Assembly: GCF_000382265.1 (NCBI RefSeq)
Contig: NZ_KB907975.1
Coordinates: 62,001 to 126,000, forward strand
Reading direction: 5' to 3'
Source of the DNA: Yoonia vestfoldensis DSM 16212
Lineage (GTDB): Bacteria; Pseudomonadota; Alphaproteobacteria; Rhodobacterales; Rhodobacteraceae
Length of the DNA stretch: 64,000 nucleotides
Position numbers and translations under genes: made by a program. This document shows, piece by piece, positions 16,221 through 25,145 of the stretch. Numbering within the stretch: position 1 is the first letter of the stretch; the number at the start of each line of letters is the position of its first letter. The notes beneath the pieces were generated by a model. It saw only the letters and a program-made list of their open reading frames with translations, was not told the DNA's origin and made no database searches.

Positions 16221-16969
16221 CAGGCCGCCTGTTTGGGGTTCTTGCCCAGAATGATCATCGACAGGATGTCGTCCTCGGTCACATCCTCGACCCGTTCGGT
16301 GCCGACGACCTGCCCGTTCTTCATCACGGACACTCGGTCGCACAATTCCATCATCTCGCGCGTGTCGTGGCTGATCAGGAAGATACCAAGGCCCTGGGCT
16401 TTCAGTTCCTTGATCAGATCGGCGACCATCTTGGTCTCATGCACGCCCAATGCGGCGGTCGGTTCATCCATGATCAAGATCTTGGCCTTGAAATAGACCG
16501 CCCGCGCAATGGCGACCGACTGGCGTTGGCCGCCCGACAGGGCCGACACGGGTTCTTTCAGCTTTTTGAAGTTCGGGTTGAGCCGCGCCATGATCTTGCG
16601 GGTCTCTGCCTCTTGCCGCCCGTCATCGACGAAACCGAAAGGGGTCGTCAACTCGCGCCCCAGAAACAGGTTCGAGGCGGCATCGAGGTTATCAGCCAGC
16701 GCCAGCGTCTGGTAGATCGTTTCGATATTGTGGTCGCGGCTGTCGCGCGGCGACTGGATATTGGCCTTTTTGCCATCGATCCAGATCTCGCCGCTGTCGG
16801 CCTTGTAGGCCCCCGACAGGATCTTGATCAGCGTCGATTTGCCCGCCCCGTTGTGGCCCAGAAGGCCCACGACTTCACCGGGGTAAAGGTCGATGCTGAC
16901 GTGATCCACCGCCTTGACCCCGCCAAACGAGATCGAGACATCTTTCATCTGCACAAGGGGTGTCATCAT
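16220..16969 (-). CDS. Sugar ABC transporter ATP-binding protein with a single nucleotide-binding domain
   Basis: This 249-residue ATPase has Walker A GHNGAGKST (about residues 38-46), signature LSGGQRQ, Walker B ILIMDEPTAALG and the H-loop LISHD. Most XylG/RbsA proteins of this transporter class carry two fused nucleotide-binding domains and about 500 residues. This one has a single domain, like the FrcA type of rhizobia. The ATG at 16969 overlaps the permease stop as ATGA. It energises uptake through the permease and binding protein upstream. Confidence 0.93.
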   Translation of the reverse strand: MMTPLVQMKDVSISFGGVKAVDHVSIDLYPGEVVGLLGHNGAGKSTLIKILSGAYKADSGEIWIDGKKANIQSPRDSRDHNIETIYQTLALADNLDAASNLFLGRELTTPFGFVDDGRQEAETRKIMARLNPNFKKLKEPVSALSGGQRQSVAIARAVYFKAKILIMDEPTAALGVHETKMVADLIKELKAQGLGIFLISHDTREMMELCDRVSVMKNGQVVGTERVEDVTEDDILSMIILGKNPKQAA

Positions 16970-18261
16970 TTCGCTCCTGAAAGTTTGCGGTACTGGATGT
17001 CGATCCAGACGGCGAGGACCAGCACAAGACCGACGACGATGTTCTGATACGGCGCATCGACTCCGACCATTGCCATGCCCGATTGCAGCGACTGCATGAT
17101 CAGCGCGCCGATGATCGCGCCGTAGATCGTGCCGATCCCGCCAGCGAGTGCGGTGCCGCCGATGACGGCCGCCGCGATGACGCGCAACTCGTCCAGCGTG
17201 CCGATATCGTTGGTGTGATACCCCAGACGGGCCGAGGCCACGATACCGCCCAGCGCGCAGAGCATGCCGACCATGGCGAAAATCTTGACCGTCAGAAGCT
17301 TGGTATTGATGCCCGACAGTTCCGCCGCATCAGGGTTGCCGCCCGTGGCAAAGATATAGCGGCCCAGACGTGTGCGCTGTGCGATCACAGTCATGACAAC
17401 AGCGACGGCAATCAGCAGCAGGACCGAATAGGGAATGCCATAGCCGGCGGTGCAGCCTTCGGCAGCGGCACAGCCCCAGCGTTCGAATTCGCGTTCGATC
17501 ACGCGCTCTGGCACCTCGTAGGCATTCAGCACGGCAACGAACCCCAGGATTGCGGCGACAACAGCACCGATCACCACCATTTCGGCCCACATCGGTTTCA
17601 CAGGAAAGCCGTGGCCCATCTTGGTGCGGCGTGCCAGCAGCAGGCCAGCGGCGGCCGCGGCGGCGGCAAGCAGGCCGACAACCCAGCTCCAGAAAATGCC
17701 CAGCGTGCCATTGATCCCGCCGAACAGCATGTAGGTCTGGTCCAGCGGCCCGATGGTCTGCCCGTCAGTCAGATACCAGGCGACGTTGCGCCAGATCAGC
17801 AGACCGCCCAGCGTGACGATAAAGGCGGGGATCAACTGATAGCCGACCAGATACCCTTGAAACGCACCGATCAGCGCACCGGTCAGAATGCCCGCGACAA
17901 TCGTGATCCAGGGGATCATGGGATGGCCGATTTCCAGCCCGAAGACCTGCGGCAATATCTGTGTCTGGGTGATCGCCATGACGGCGGTCGTCGTCGCCAG
18001 CAGCGCGCCGACCGACAGATCGATATGGCGGGTGACGATGACGAAGACCATGCCGGTCGCCATGATCGCCACCGACACGGTCTGGATCGACAGGTTGAAA
18101 ATGTTGCGCGGTGTCAGGAACCGCAGGTCCGACCAGATGTGGAACACGACCCAGATCAGGGCCAGCGCCCCGATCATGCCAAGCAGGCGGGTATCCACCT
18201 CGAGCGTTTTGAGCAGAGACCGGCGCGCAGCGGGCGCTTTGGTCGCGGTTTGATCAGACAT
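16966..18261 (-). CDS. xylH: Xylose-type ABC transporter permease
   Basis: This 431-residue membrane protein of the RbsC/XylH family has about 10-12 helices, the N-terminal block FLTPRNIFNLSIQTVSVAIMATGMVFVIVTRHIDLSVGALLA, and the coupling EAA-like segment RLGRYIFATGGNPDAAELSGINTK. It ends with QNIVVGLVLVLAVWIDIQYRKLSG. The ATG at 18261 has GGAG 8 bp upstream. It is separated from the binding-protein gene by 125 bp holding two strong hairpins and is coupled to the ATPase downstream. Xylose as substrate is inferred from xylA-xylB linkage and the XylF-like receptor. Confidence 0.93.
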   Translation of the reverse strand: MSDQTATKAPAARRSLLKTLEVDTRLLGMIGALALIWVVFHIWSDLRFLTPRNIFNLSIQTVSVAIMATGMVFVIVTRHIDLSVGALLATTTAVMAITQTQILPQVFGLEIGHPMIPWITIVAGILTGALIGAFQGYLVGYQLIPAFIVTLGGLLIWRNVAWYLTDGQTIGPLDQTYMLFGGINGTLGIFWSWVVGLLAAAAAAAGLLLARRTKMGHGFPVKPMWAEMVVIGAVVAAILGFVAVLNAYEVPERVIEREFERWGCAAAEGCTAGYGIPYSVLLLIAVAVVMTVIAQRTRLGRYIFATGGNPDAAELSGINTKLLTVKIFAMVGMLCALGGIVASARLGYHTNDIGTLDELRVIAAAVIGGTALAGGIGTIYGAIIGALIMQSLQSGMAMVGVDAPYQNIVVGLVLVLAVWIDIQYRKLSGAK

Positions 18262-18329
18262 AACTTTGCTCCATCGCAGCCAAATGCGCACGGTCAGCGG
18301 CCAACGGTTTGCATGAAAAGGAAAAATGC

Positions 18330-18380
18330 GGCCCCTGCATCAACGGCAGGGGCCAGAGGCGGCGGGACGCGCCCGCCGCC
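18330..18380 (-). terminator. Tandem hairpins between the binding-protein and permease genes
   Basis: Reading the minus strand from the xylF stop, GGCGGCGGG/CCCGCCGCC (18380-18358, loop 5 nt) is followed after 3 nt by GGCCCCTGC/GCAGGGGCC (18354-18330, loop 7 nt) and then by a T-run (complement of AAAAA at 18322-18326). The second hairpin has the form of a rho-independent terminator. As the permease follows on the same strand, it probably attenuates transcription and stabilises the xylF message. Confidence 0.78.
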
Positions 18381-18386
18381 ATGATC

Positions 18387-19415
18387 TTAGTTACAAGGTG
18401 CCGGACCTGCGGTCACACCCTGGCAAAGCGCCTCGACGGTGATCCAGCCCGCATCGGCCACGACCGACAGGTTGTCAGCGGTCACAGGCACGGGGGCCAG
18501 GAAGATCGCGGTCATCTCGGTGCCGGCTGGCGATGTCCAGGACTGGCTGCCTTCGACGGCCGACATGTCGCCATCACCCGACGCCAGCGCCACGGCGATT
18601 TCACCGGCCGCACGGCCCAGTTCACGGGCGTCTTTCCAGACCGACACGGTCTGCGTGCCAAGCGCGACACGGTTCAGCGCGGCATGGTCGCCGTCCTGAC
18701 CGGAGACGGGCAGACCTTCGAGGCCCTGTGCCGTCAGTGCCGCCACAACACCACCGGCAGTGCCGTCGTTCGATGCGACAACCGCGTCAACCGCGTTGTC
18801 GTTCGCTGTCAGGATCTGTTCCATGTTGCGCTGTGCGTTCGCTGGCAGCCAGCCATCGGTATAGGCTTCGGCCACGATGGTGATCGCGCCGCTGTCGATC
18901 GCTGCCTGCAGCACTTCCTGCTGGCCGCCACGCAGGAAATCTGCGTTCGGGTCGGTGGGCGAGCCCTTGATCATGACGTAGTTGCCGCTTGGCTGCTGTT
19001 CCAGCACGGCGCGGGCCTGCATCCGGCCGACTTCGACGTTGTCGAAGGTCAGATAGAATGCGCGGGGATCTTCGATCAGGCGGTCATAGGCGACGACAGG
19101 GATGCCTTCGTTGGCGGCAGCTTCGACAGCTGGCCCGATTGCGGCGCTGTCCTGTGCCAGAATGATCAGCGCGTCAACGCCTTGGGCGATCAGGCTTTCG
19201 ACGTCAGACAATTGCTTGGCCGAGGACGATTGCGCGTCCGCGGACACATAGGTCGCGCCTGCCGCTTCGAGCGCTGCGCGAATCGCGGCTTCGTCGGTCT
19301 TCCAGCGCTCTTCCTGAAAGTTGGACCAGCTGACGCCGACCGTCAGGTCCTGCGCCAGTGCGGCAGAGTTGAAGCCAGCGACAGCAATCGCGGCAGCGAT
19401 GATGGATTTATGCAT
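18387..19415 (-). CDS. xylF: Sugar ABC transporter substrate-binding protein, XylF-like
   Basis: This 342-residue periplasmic binding protein has a signal peptide (residues 1-21, cut near SAALAQ) and a type I fold: LTVGVSWSNFQEERWKTDEAAI, LSDVESLIAQGVDALIILAQD, IPVVAYDRLIED and DAVVASNDGTAGGVVAALTAQGL. These are typical of D-xylose receptors. The ribosome site GGGAGGA lies 5 bp before the ATG. It is the first gene of the xylose operon and faces a divergent ROK regulator. Confidence 0.95.
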   Translation of the reverse strand: MHKSIIAAAIAVAGFNSAALAQDLTVGVSWSNFQEERWKTDEAAIRAALEAAGATYVSADAQSSSAKQLSDVESLIAQGVDALIILAQDSAAIGPAVEAAANEGIPVVAYDRLIEDPRAFYLTFDNVEVGRMQARAVLEQQPSGNYVMIKGSPTDPNADFLRGGQQEVLQAAIDSGAITIVAEAYTDGWLPANAQRNMEQILTANDNAVDAVVASNDGTAGGVVAALTAQGLEGLPVSGQDGDHAALNRVALGTQTVSVWKDARELGRAAGEIAVALASGDGDMSAVEGSQSWTSPAGTEMTAIFLAPVPVTADNLSVVADAGWITVEALCQGVTAGPAPCN

Positions 19416-19626
19416 GTATTCCTCCCAGAAATGCGGCCCTCATGCAGTGAGGGTGTGGGTTCATGAACCCTACGGCATCCAAAATGCCATATTAAGTTCA
19501 GTTGTCAAAATAAAAATCGCACGGATTTTGAAAAAACAGGCTTGATACAGCGAAATAATCGGGCAGTCTGTGAAGACCCCGGGTTTTGGCGCGCCGATCG
19601 CCCGTTTATAATTCAAGGGCTGAACT
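19416..19626. promoter_or_regulatory. Divergent xylF / ROK-regulator control region with several palindromes
   Basis: This 211-bp gap holds three inverted repeats: a perfect 14-bp palindrome GGGTTCATGAACCC (19457-19470), GGCAT-N5-ATGCC (19474-19488), and TCAAAAT-N13-ATTTTGA (19505-19531). For the plus-strand regulator, TATAAT at 19607-19612 with TTTTGG 17 bp upstream (19584-19589) is a fair sigma-70 promoter, placing transcription start very near the ATG. One or more of the repeats are likely operators of the ROK protein. Confidence 0.6.
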
Positions 19627-20892
19627 ATGTATGATGAAATTTCGGCCAGCGGCGACGAATCGCCTTCTGTTTCAGGCTGCGGTCCATTGTTGCCGACGGC
19701 CAGCGCCTCTGCAAAGCCCCTGCGCCAGCAGATTTTTGAGCATGTGCGCGGCGCGGGTCGGGCCGCGCGGACAGACGTCACCCGTGCGCTTGGAATCAGT
19801 GCCGGGTCCGCGACGACGCTGACCGCCGAATTGATCGCCACAGGGCTTTTGCGCGAAGTCGAGGGGTTGCCCCGCGAAACCGGGCGCGGCCGCCCGCCTG
19901 TCGCCCTCGAAGTCGTATCAGAAGCCTGCCATGTGATCGGGATCAAGCTGTCGGACGAGGTCCATTCCGCTGTCCTGACCGATTTTTCGGGCCAGATGCT
20001 GGCGGATGCCAGCCTGCCCACGCCGCCCACCCGCAAGGGGCTGGACGATCTGCTCGATGAAATCGGCGTGCTGGTGGCGCTGGTCCTGAACGGCAGCGGC
20101 AAGGATATGTGCGACATCGCCGCCGTGGGAATCGGTTTGTCGGGGATCGTGGATCACCACACCGGCACGGTGCCGTGGTCACCCCTGCTGGCGGATCGCG
20201 ATATGGATGTGGCAACCGCCTTTGTCGCGCGGTTCGGCGTGCCGCTGTATCTCGACAACGATGCCAACGTGCTGACTCTGGCCGAGTTGTGGTTCGGCGC
20301 GGGCCGGTCGATGACCGATTTCGCGGTCGTGACCATCGAACATGGGGTGGGCATGGGGCTGGTGCTGGACAACCGGTTGTTTCGCGGATCGCGCGGGATG
20401 GGGTTGGAACTGGGCCACACCAAGGTGCAACTGGACGGTGCCTTGTGCCGGTGTGGCCAGCGCGGCTGTCTGGAGGCGTATCTGGCCGATTACGCCCTTG
20501 CGCGCGAAGCGGCGACCGCCCTGCACCGCAACCCGCGCAACCTGCAAAGCCCCAACGCCATGCTGGACGCGTTGTTCGCACAAGCCAAAGGCGGCAACGA
20601 GGCCGCGCGCACGATTTTCCGGCGCGCAGGGCGTTATCTGTCGGTGGGGCTTGCCAATGTGATCCAGCTCTTTGATCCCGAACTGATCATCCTGTCGGGT
20701 GAACGGATGCAATACGATTACCTTTATTCCGACGAGGTGCTGGCCGACATGCACAAGCTGACCCTGAACGACGGGCGCAAGGCCTGCCGGGTCGAAATTC
20801 ACGCCTGGGGCGATCTGGTCTGGGCGCGGGGCGCATCGGCGCTGGCACTGGCGGCGGTCACCGACAAGATCATGGGCGAGGCGCGGGCATGA
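19627..20892 (+). CDS. ROK family transcriptional regulator (XylR-like repressor)
   Basis: This 421-residue protein has an N-terminal winged HTH (about residues 35-90; LRQQIFEHVRGAGRAARTDVTRALGISAGSATTLTAELIATG) and a ROK sugar-kinase-like domain with VGIGLSGIVD, LDNDANVLTLAELWFGAG, the EHGVGMGLVLDNRLFRG loop and the zinc motif CRCGQRGC. Regulators of this architecture repress xylose genes until xylose binds. It is divergent from xylF. Its stop overlaps the start of the next gene as ATGA. No strong ribosome site precedes the ATG, and a downstream start is possible. Confidence 0.92.
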   Translation: MYDEISASGDESPSVSGCGPLLPTASASAKPLRQQIFEHVRGAGRAARTDVTRALGISAGSATTLTAELIATGLLREVEGLPRETGRGRPPVALEVVSEACHVIGIKLSDEVHSAVLTDFSGQMLADASLPTPPTRKGLDDLLDEIGVLVALVLNGSGKDMCDIAAVGIGLSGIVDHHTGTVPWSPLLADRDMDVATAFVARFGVPLYLDNDANVLTLAELWFGAGRSMTDFAVVTIEHGVGMGLVLDNRLFRGSRGMGLELGHTKVQLDGALCRCGQRGCLEAYLADYALAREAATALHRNPRNLQSPNAMLDALFAQAKGGNEAARTIFRRAGRYLSVGLANVIQLFDPELIILSGERMQYDYLYSDEVLADMHKLTLNDGRKACRVEIHAWGDLVWARGASALALAAVTDKIMGEARA

Positions 20893-22376
20893 TCCGTGCG
20901 CTGGTGCTGTGCCTGCTGGCGGGTCAAGCGGCAGCCGGCCCCGTCTTCGAGGATCGCTCGGACGGGCTGCCCGGGCATATCTATGCTGGCGGCTGGGAAC
21001 ATTTTGTCGGCGGCGGCGTGGCGGTGTTTGACTGCGATGGCAATGGTTTGCCGGACATATTTGCCGCTGGCGGTGAAAACCCTGCCATCCTGCTGCGCAA
21101 CACGGGTGACTTCACCTTCACCCCCGCGCCAGTCGCGGCGCTGACCGGCGTGACTGGCGCCTATCCTATTGACCTTGACGCCGATGGCGCGATGGACCTG
21201 TTCGTGATGCGCGTGGGTCCGAATGTCGTGCTGCGCGGCGACGGGGCCTGCGGCTTTACCGATGAAACTGCTGATTGGGCTGTGCCTGTGGGCGATCACT
21301 GGACCACCGCCTTCACCGCATGGTGGGACGGCGACGGCAGGCCGGTGATGGCTGTTGGCAATTACGTCGACCGGACCGACCCCGACGGCCCGTTCGAGGC
21401 CTGCGACGCCAACCAGATTCTGACGCCTGCGGCGGATGGTTACGTCAGCACCGATCTGACGCCGGGGTTCTGCCCGCTGTCGATGCTAGCCGCACAGGAC
21501 GCGCGCGGGCGGCTGACGCTGCGGCTGTCGAACGACAGGCATTACTATGTGCGCGGCGGGCACGAGCAGATGTGGGATATCGCTGACGGGCGTTTTCTGG
21601 GGGCCGAGGATGGCTGGCAGAACGTCTCGCTCTGGGGGATGGGCATCGCCAGCCGCGACCTGACGGGCGATGGCCGCGACGATGTGATGCTGACCTCGAT
21701 GGGCGACCAGTTGCTGCAACTGGCGCAAGAGGACGGCACCTATGCCAATGCGCCCTACAGCATCGGCACCTATGCCCAGCGCCCGCATACCGGCGATGAC
21801 GGGCGGCCTTCGACCGGCTGGCACGCGGAATTCGCCGATGTGGACAATGACGGCCGCGCCGATCTCTTCATCGCCAAAGGCAATGTCGACCAGATGCCGG
21901 GGCTCGCCATGGCGGACCCCAACAACCTTTTGATGCAAAAGCCGGATGGCACGTTCGTCGAGGCTGGCCAGACTGCCGGGATCGCGACTACCGCGCGGTC
22001 ACGGGGTGCGGCCTTGGCCGATTTCGACGGCGACGGGCGGCTGGATTTGATCGTCGTGAACCGCCGTGCCCCCTTGGAGATTTACCGCAACGTGACGGAC
22101 GGCACCGGCAACTGGCTGACCGTCGCACTGACCCAATCGGGTGGCAATCGCAACGCCATAGGCGCAGTCGTCACGGTCACAACCGACGGCGCGACGCAAA
22201 GCCAGCAGAACACCATCGGTGGCGGTCATGCAGGCGGCAAGGCGCTGCCGTTGCATTTCGGGCTGGGCGATGCGGACAACGCCACGGTGACCGTGACCTG
22301 GCCCGATGGCACGCAAAGCACGCATGAGGGTCAGGCGAACGCGCCCCTAACCCTCTGGCATCCGCGCGACCGCTAG
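20889..22376 (+). CDS. CRTAC1-like exported FG-GAP/VCBS repeat protein with ASPIC/UnbV domain
   Basis: This 495-residue protein has a signal peptide (residues 1-16, ending GQAAAG). At least four Asp-rich calcium-binding FG-GAP motifs follow (VFDCDGNGLPDIFAAG, DLDADGAMDLFVM, FADVDNDGRADLFIAKG, DFDGDGRLDLIVVN), and a C-terminal ASPIC/UnbV domain (about 410-485; GNRNAIGAVVTV, VTWPDGTQSTHEG). It is expected to be a secreted or periplasmic beta-propeller; its function in bacteria is poorly known. It is translationally coupled to the ROK regulator, and its 3' end overlaps the convergent peroxidase gene by 30 bp. Confidence 0.9.
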   Translation: MIRALVLCLLAGQAAAGPVFEDRSDGLPGHIYAGGWEHFVGGGVAVFDCDGNGLPDIFAAGGENPAILLRNTGDFTFTPAPVAALTGVTGAYPIDLDADGAMDLFVMRVGPNVVLRGDGACGFTDETADWAVPVGDHWTTAFTAWWDGDGRPVMAVGNYVDRTDPDGPFEACDANQILTPAADGYVSTDLTPGFCPLSMLAAQDARGRLTLRLSNDRHYYVRGGHEQMWDIADGRFLGAEDGWQNVSLWGMGIASRDLTGDGRDDVMLTSMGDQLLQLAQEDGTYANAPYSIGTYAQRPHTGDDGRPSTGWHAEFADVDNDGRADLFIAKGNVDQMPGLAMADPNNLLMQKPDGTFVEAGQTAGIATTARSRGAALADFDGDGRLDLIVVNRRAPLEIYRNVTDGTGNWLTVALTQSGGNRNAIGAVVTVTTDGATQSQQNTIGGGHAGGKALPLHFGLGDADNATVTVTWPDGTQSTHEGQANAPLTLWHPRDR

Positions 22377-23660
22377 GCCGCTTGGCACAGCGTCAGGGAC
22401 ACCCAGAACGCCAGTCTTTGCGTTCGGATCGGTCAGACTTTCCAGAAAGGCCAGCAAGGCATCGAGCCCGCCATCGTCAAGCGTCACCGGCGCAACCTCG
22501 ACCGCCGCCGCGATGGCCGCGGTATCGGCAAAGCCGCGCGTGTCGTCGACCGGCAGGTCAGGCAGCAGGGCCAGTTCAAGATCGTAAGCTGCCAGCGCCG
22601 CCACGGGATCAAGATGTGCGGTCAGGAAATCACGCAGATCGGCATAGGCGCCTGAATGGCCATAAGGCCCGGTCAGCGCCACATTGCGCAGGCTGGGCGT
22701 GCGAAAGGCGTAAAGATCCGCCGGATCACCCGTCACGCGGTAACGCCCCAGATCGCTGGCGTGGCTTTCGAACCGTTCGGCCTTGCCCGGCCCGATCTGC
22801 GGCACGCCCATCGCGTGAAACTGGTGGTCGGTCAGGAAAGGACCGGCATGGCAGGACACGCAGCCCGCCTCGCCATAAAACAGCGCCATGCCGGTCGCGG
22901 CGGGTTCGGGCAAGGTTGCCTCGCCGCGCAACACGGCGTCAAAGGGCGCGTTGTCGGACCGCCATTCCAGTTCCATGAATGCTGCGACCGCGTTGGATAT
23001 ATCGGTGAACCCGATCTGGTCGGGGCGGTCGATATGGTCATAGACCGCGATGAAACTATCGGCATAGGCCGGAATGTCCGCGACACGGTTGGCGATGATG
23101 TCCCAAGCGCCGCCTTCGCCGGTGATCGTGCCGCGCCGGACAGCTTGGGCCACGTCGTTTTCGCTGTAATGCCCTGCCATCTCGTCGGCGGAGAGCACCG
23201 GAAACATCGTCTGCGCCGACAGAAGCGAGGCAAAGCCCGTCACCATGTCGTCGGCCAGCGGTGTGCGCAGGCCACCGGGGCGGGCGGGGTCCACCTCGAT
23301 CCGGCCATCGTGGAACAGGACCGTGAATTCATGCGCGCCAAGATTGAACAGCGCGGGCGAATTGCGCGGGATGCGCTGTTCGGGCCGATTGGCAGGGTCG
23401 GCCACACGGTCAGGGCCCAACCCCGTGCCGCCGTCGCCCATGCCCAGCGACAGCCCGTCGCTGGTGCCAAGGGCAGGATGATGGCAGGTCGCGCAGGAGA
23501 CGTCGCGGTTCCCTGACAGGATCGGATCGAAGAACAAAAGCTGGCCGAGTTCGGCCTCGGCGCGGTCGACAGGCTTGAAATCCGCATCCGTCAAAGGCCG
23601 CGGCAAATCCTGCGCCGCTGCACTGCACGCCATGACGGCAAAACCTATAACCAGACGCAT
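22347..23660 (-). CDS. MauG/CcpA-like dihaem cytochrome c peroxidase
   Basis: This 437-residue periplasmic protein has a signal peptide (residues 1-16) and two haem c motifs, CATCH at 56-60 and CVSCH at 267-271. Family landmarks are LGQLLFFDPILSGNRDVSCATCHHP, FNLGAHEFTVLFHDGR and FRTPSLRNVALTGPYGHSG. Such enzymes reduce peroxide or carry out oxidative protein modification. The ATG at 23660 follows GGGGGG, and 14 upstream in-frame residues are rejected. It is convergent with the CRTAC1-like gene, an association between haem peroxidases and UnbV proteins that may be functional. Confidence 0.93.
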   Translation of the reverse strand: MRLVIGFAVMACSAAAQDLPRPLTDADFKPVDRAEAELGQLLFFDPILSGNRDVSCATCHHPALGTSDGLSLGMGDGGTGLGPDRVADPANRPEQRIPRNSPALFNLGAHEFTVLFHDGRIEVDPARPGGLRTPLADDMVTGFASLLSAQTMFPVLSADEMAGHYSENDVAQAVRRGTITGEGGAWDIIANRVADIPAYADSFIAVYDHIDRPDQIGFTDISNAVAAFMELEWRSDNAPFDAVLRGEATLPEPAATGMALFYGEAGCVSCHAGPFLTDHQFHAMGVPQIGPGKAERFESHASDLGRYRVTGDPADLYAFRTPSLRNVALTGPYGHSGAYADLRDFLTAHLDPVAALAAYDLELALLPDLPVDDTRGFADTAAIAAAVEVAPVTLDDGGLDALLAFLESLTDPNAKTGVLGVPDAVPSGLAVARMPEG

Positions 23661-23720
23661 GTGATCCCCCCTGTTTGCGAGGCGGATCGTATCACCTGCC
23701 AAAGGTCTGGCAAGACTGCT

Positions 23721-25001
23721 TCATTCCATCCGCTTGCGAATCCGGCTGACCAGCATCCAGACAAGCAACAAGACAATCGGTGTTGCGACCGCCGTCATGA
23801 TCGGTTTGGTGATCCCGAACGCCGCTTCCAGGGGTGCGGCCATGTAAAGCGCGAGATTGACGGCGTAGTAGCTGATCGCGACGACGGACAGCCCCTCGAC
23901 CGTGCGCTGCAGGCGCAGTTGCAGATCGGCGCGCTTGTCCATGCTGGTAAGCAGTTCCTGATTCTGCGCCGAGCGTTCGACATCGACCCGTGTGCGCAGC
24001 AGATCGCCCGCGCGCAACGCACGTTCGGACATGGCGAAAAGCCGCGCCTCGGTGGATTTGACGGTCCGCATCGCGGGATCAAACCGGCGCATCATGAATT
24101 CACCGAATGTCTGCCGCCCGCCGAACCGCTCTTCGCGCAGGACCGCGATGCGCTGGTTGACGATCGTCTCATAGGCCCCCGCCGCCCCGAACCGGAATGT
24201 TGTCTGGGCGATCGTATTTTCGATCTCTGCCGACACCTGCAGCAAGGATTGCAACACCTTGGCCTGATCGGCCACCGACATGCGCATGTCATCGAGCAGC
24301 CCTGTCAGCGTACGGTCGAATTCCGCCATCTTCGGCCCGAGAGAGCGCGCCTTGGACAAGGCCAGCATCGACATCGCCTTGTAGGTTTCGATCTCGCACA
24401 GGCGTTGCACGACGCGGCCAATGCGGCGGTCATCGACATGCGGGCGCGCGAAGACGGCAAAGCGCATGTGGCCCGCAGGATCGATACGGAAATCGCCCGA
24501 GATGATCAGATCATTTTCCACCACGCGGCTGATCGCAAGGCTTTCGGGGACGAACCAATCCTTCACCTTGTCGAGAATGCCGTCGTCGGCCTCGACAACC
24601 TCGATCCGGATCAGGGCCGATGTGACGCGCGTGCCGGGCGCCTTTGACAGCCAGTCGTCCGGAAACACCTCGAACGTCGCCGCGTCAAACGGGCGGGCGG
24701 CAAGTCCGTCGCCAAAGATCGTGTAGGTCACGAATTCGGTGTGGCTTTCCCATTTCAACTGATGCTTGCCGATGGTCCCGAAGTAATGCGTGGCATCGGG
24801 CTGCGGATGCTGCGCGCCGAACCGGTCGAGCAGGTCGATCAGATGCGCGCGGTCCGCCGCACGGTCGCGGCCCGCGGCATTGCTGGCGGGTTTGATCGCC
24901 AGATAGGCCGCACGGCTGGGCGCGCCTACAGCCGGAAAGGGCCGCGCATGCAGTTCGTTGGCAAGAGTATAGCGCAGAGGATGGTCGGCTATCGGCGGCA
25001 T
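23721..25001 (-). CDS. DUF3422 family membrane-anchored protein
   Basis: This 426-residue protein has the DUF3422 opening HPLRYTLANELHARPFPAV and a long helical middle region (about residues 190-370, likely coiled; AMSMLALSKARSLGPKMAEFDRTL, DMRMSVADQAKVLQSLLQVSAEIENTI). It ends in two membrane helices (SVVAISYYAVNLALYMAAPL and IMTAVATPIVLLLVWMLVSRI). The function of the family is not known. It reads on the same strand as the peroxidase, 60 bp upstream of its start, but the genes do not overlap. Confidence 0.88.
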   Translation of the reverse strand: MPPIADHPLRYTLANELHARPFPAVGAPSRAAYLAIKPASNAAGRDRAADRAHLIDLLDRFGAQHPQPDATHYFGTIGKHQLKWESHTEFVTYTIFGDGLAARPFDAATFEVFPDDWLSKAPGTRVTSALIRIEVVEADDGILDKVKDWFVPESLAISRVVENDLIISGDFRIDPAGHMRFAVFARPHVDDRRIGRVVQRLCEIETYKAMSMLALSKARSLGPKMAEFDRTLTGLLDDMRMSVADQAKVLQSLLQVSAEIENTIAQTTFRFGAAGAYETIVNQRIAVLREERFGGRQTFGEFMMRRFDPAMRTVKSTEARLFAMSERALRAGDLLRTRVDVERSAQNQELLTSMDKRADLQLRLQRTVEGLSVVAISYYAVNLALYMAAPLEAAFGITKPIMTAVATPIVLLLVWMLVSRIRKRME

Positions 25002-25145
25002 GGTCAGGCGCTTTCACATTCGGATCACACCTACACTAGCGCACCAATCCTTGCTGTAAACAATAAAAGCGTTGATTTATAATTACTTAGTCGCACACAA
25101 AGGTATACGGTGGACGGCAATGCCCGGCGCGGGCTAGAAAACGTC

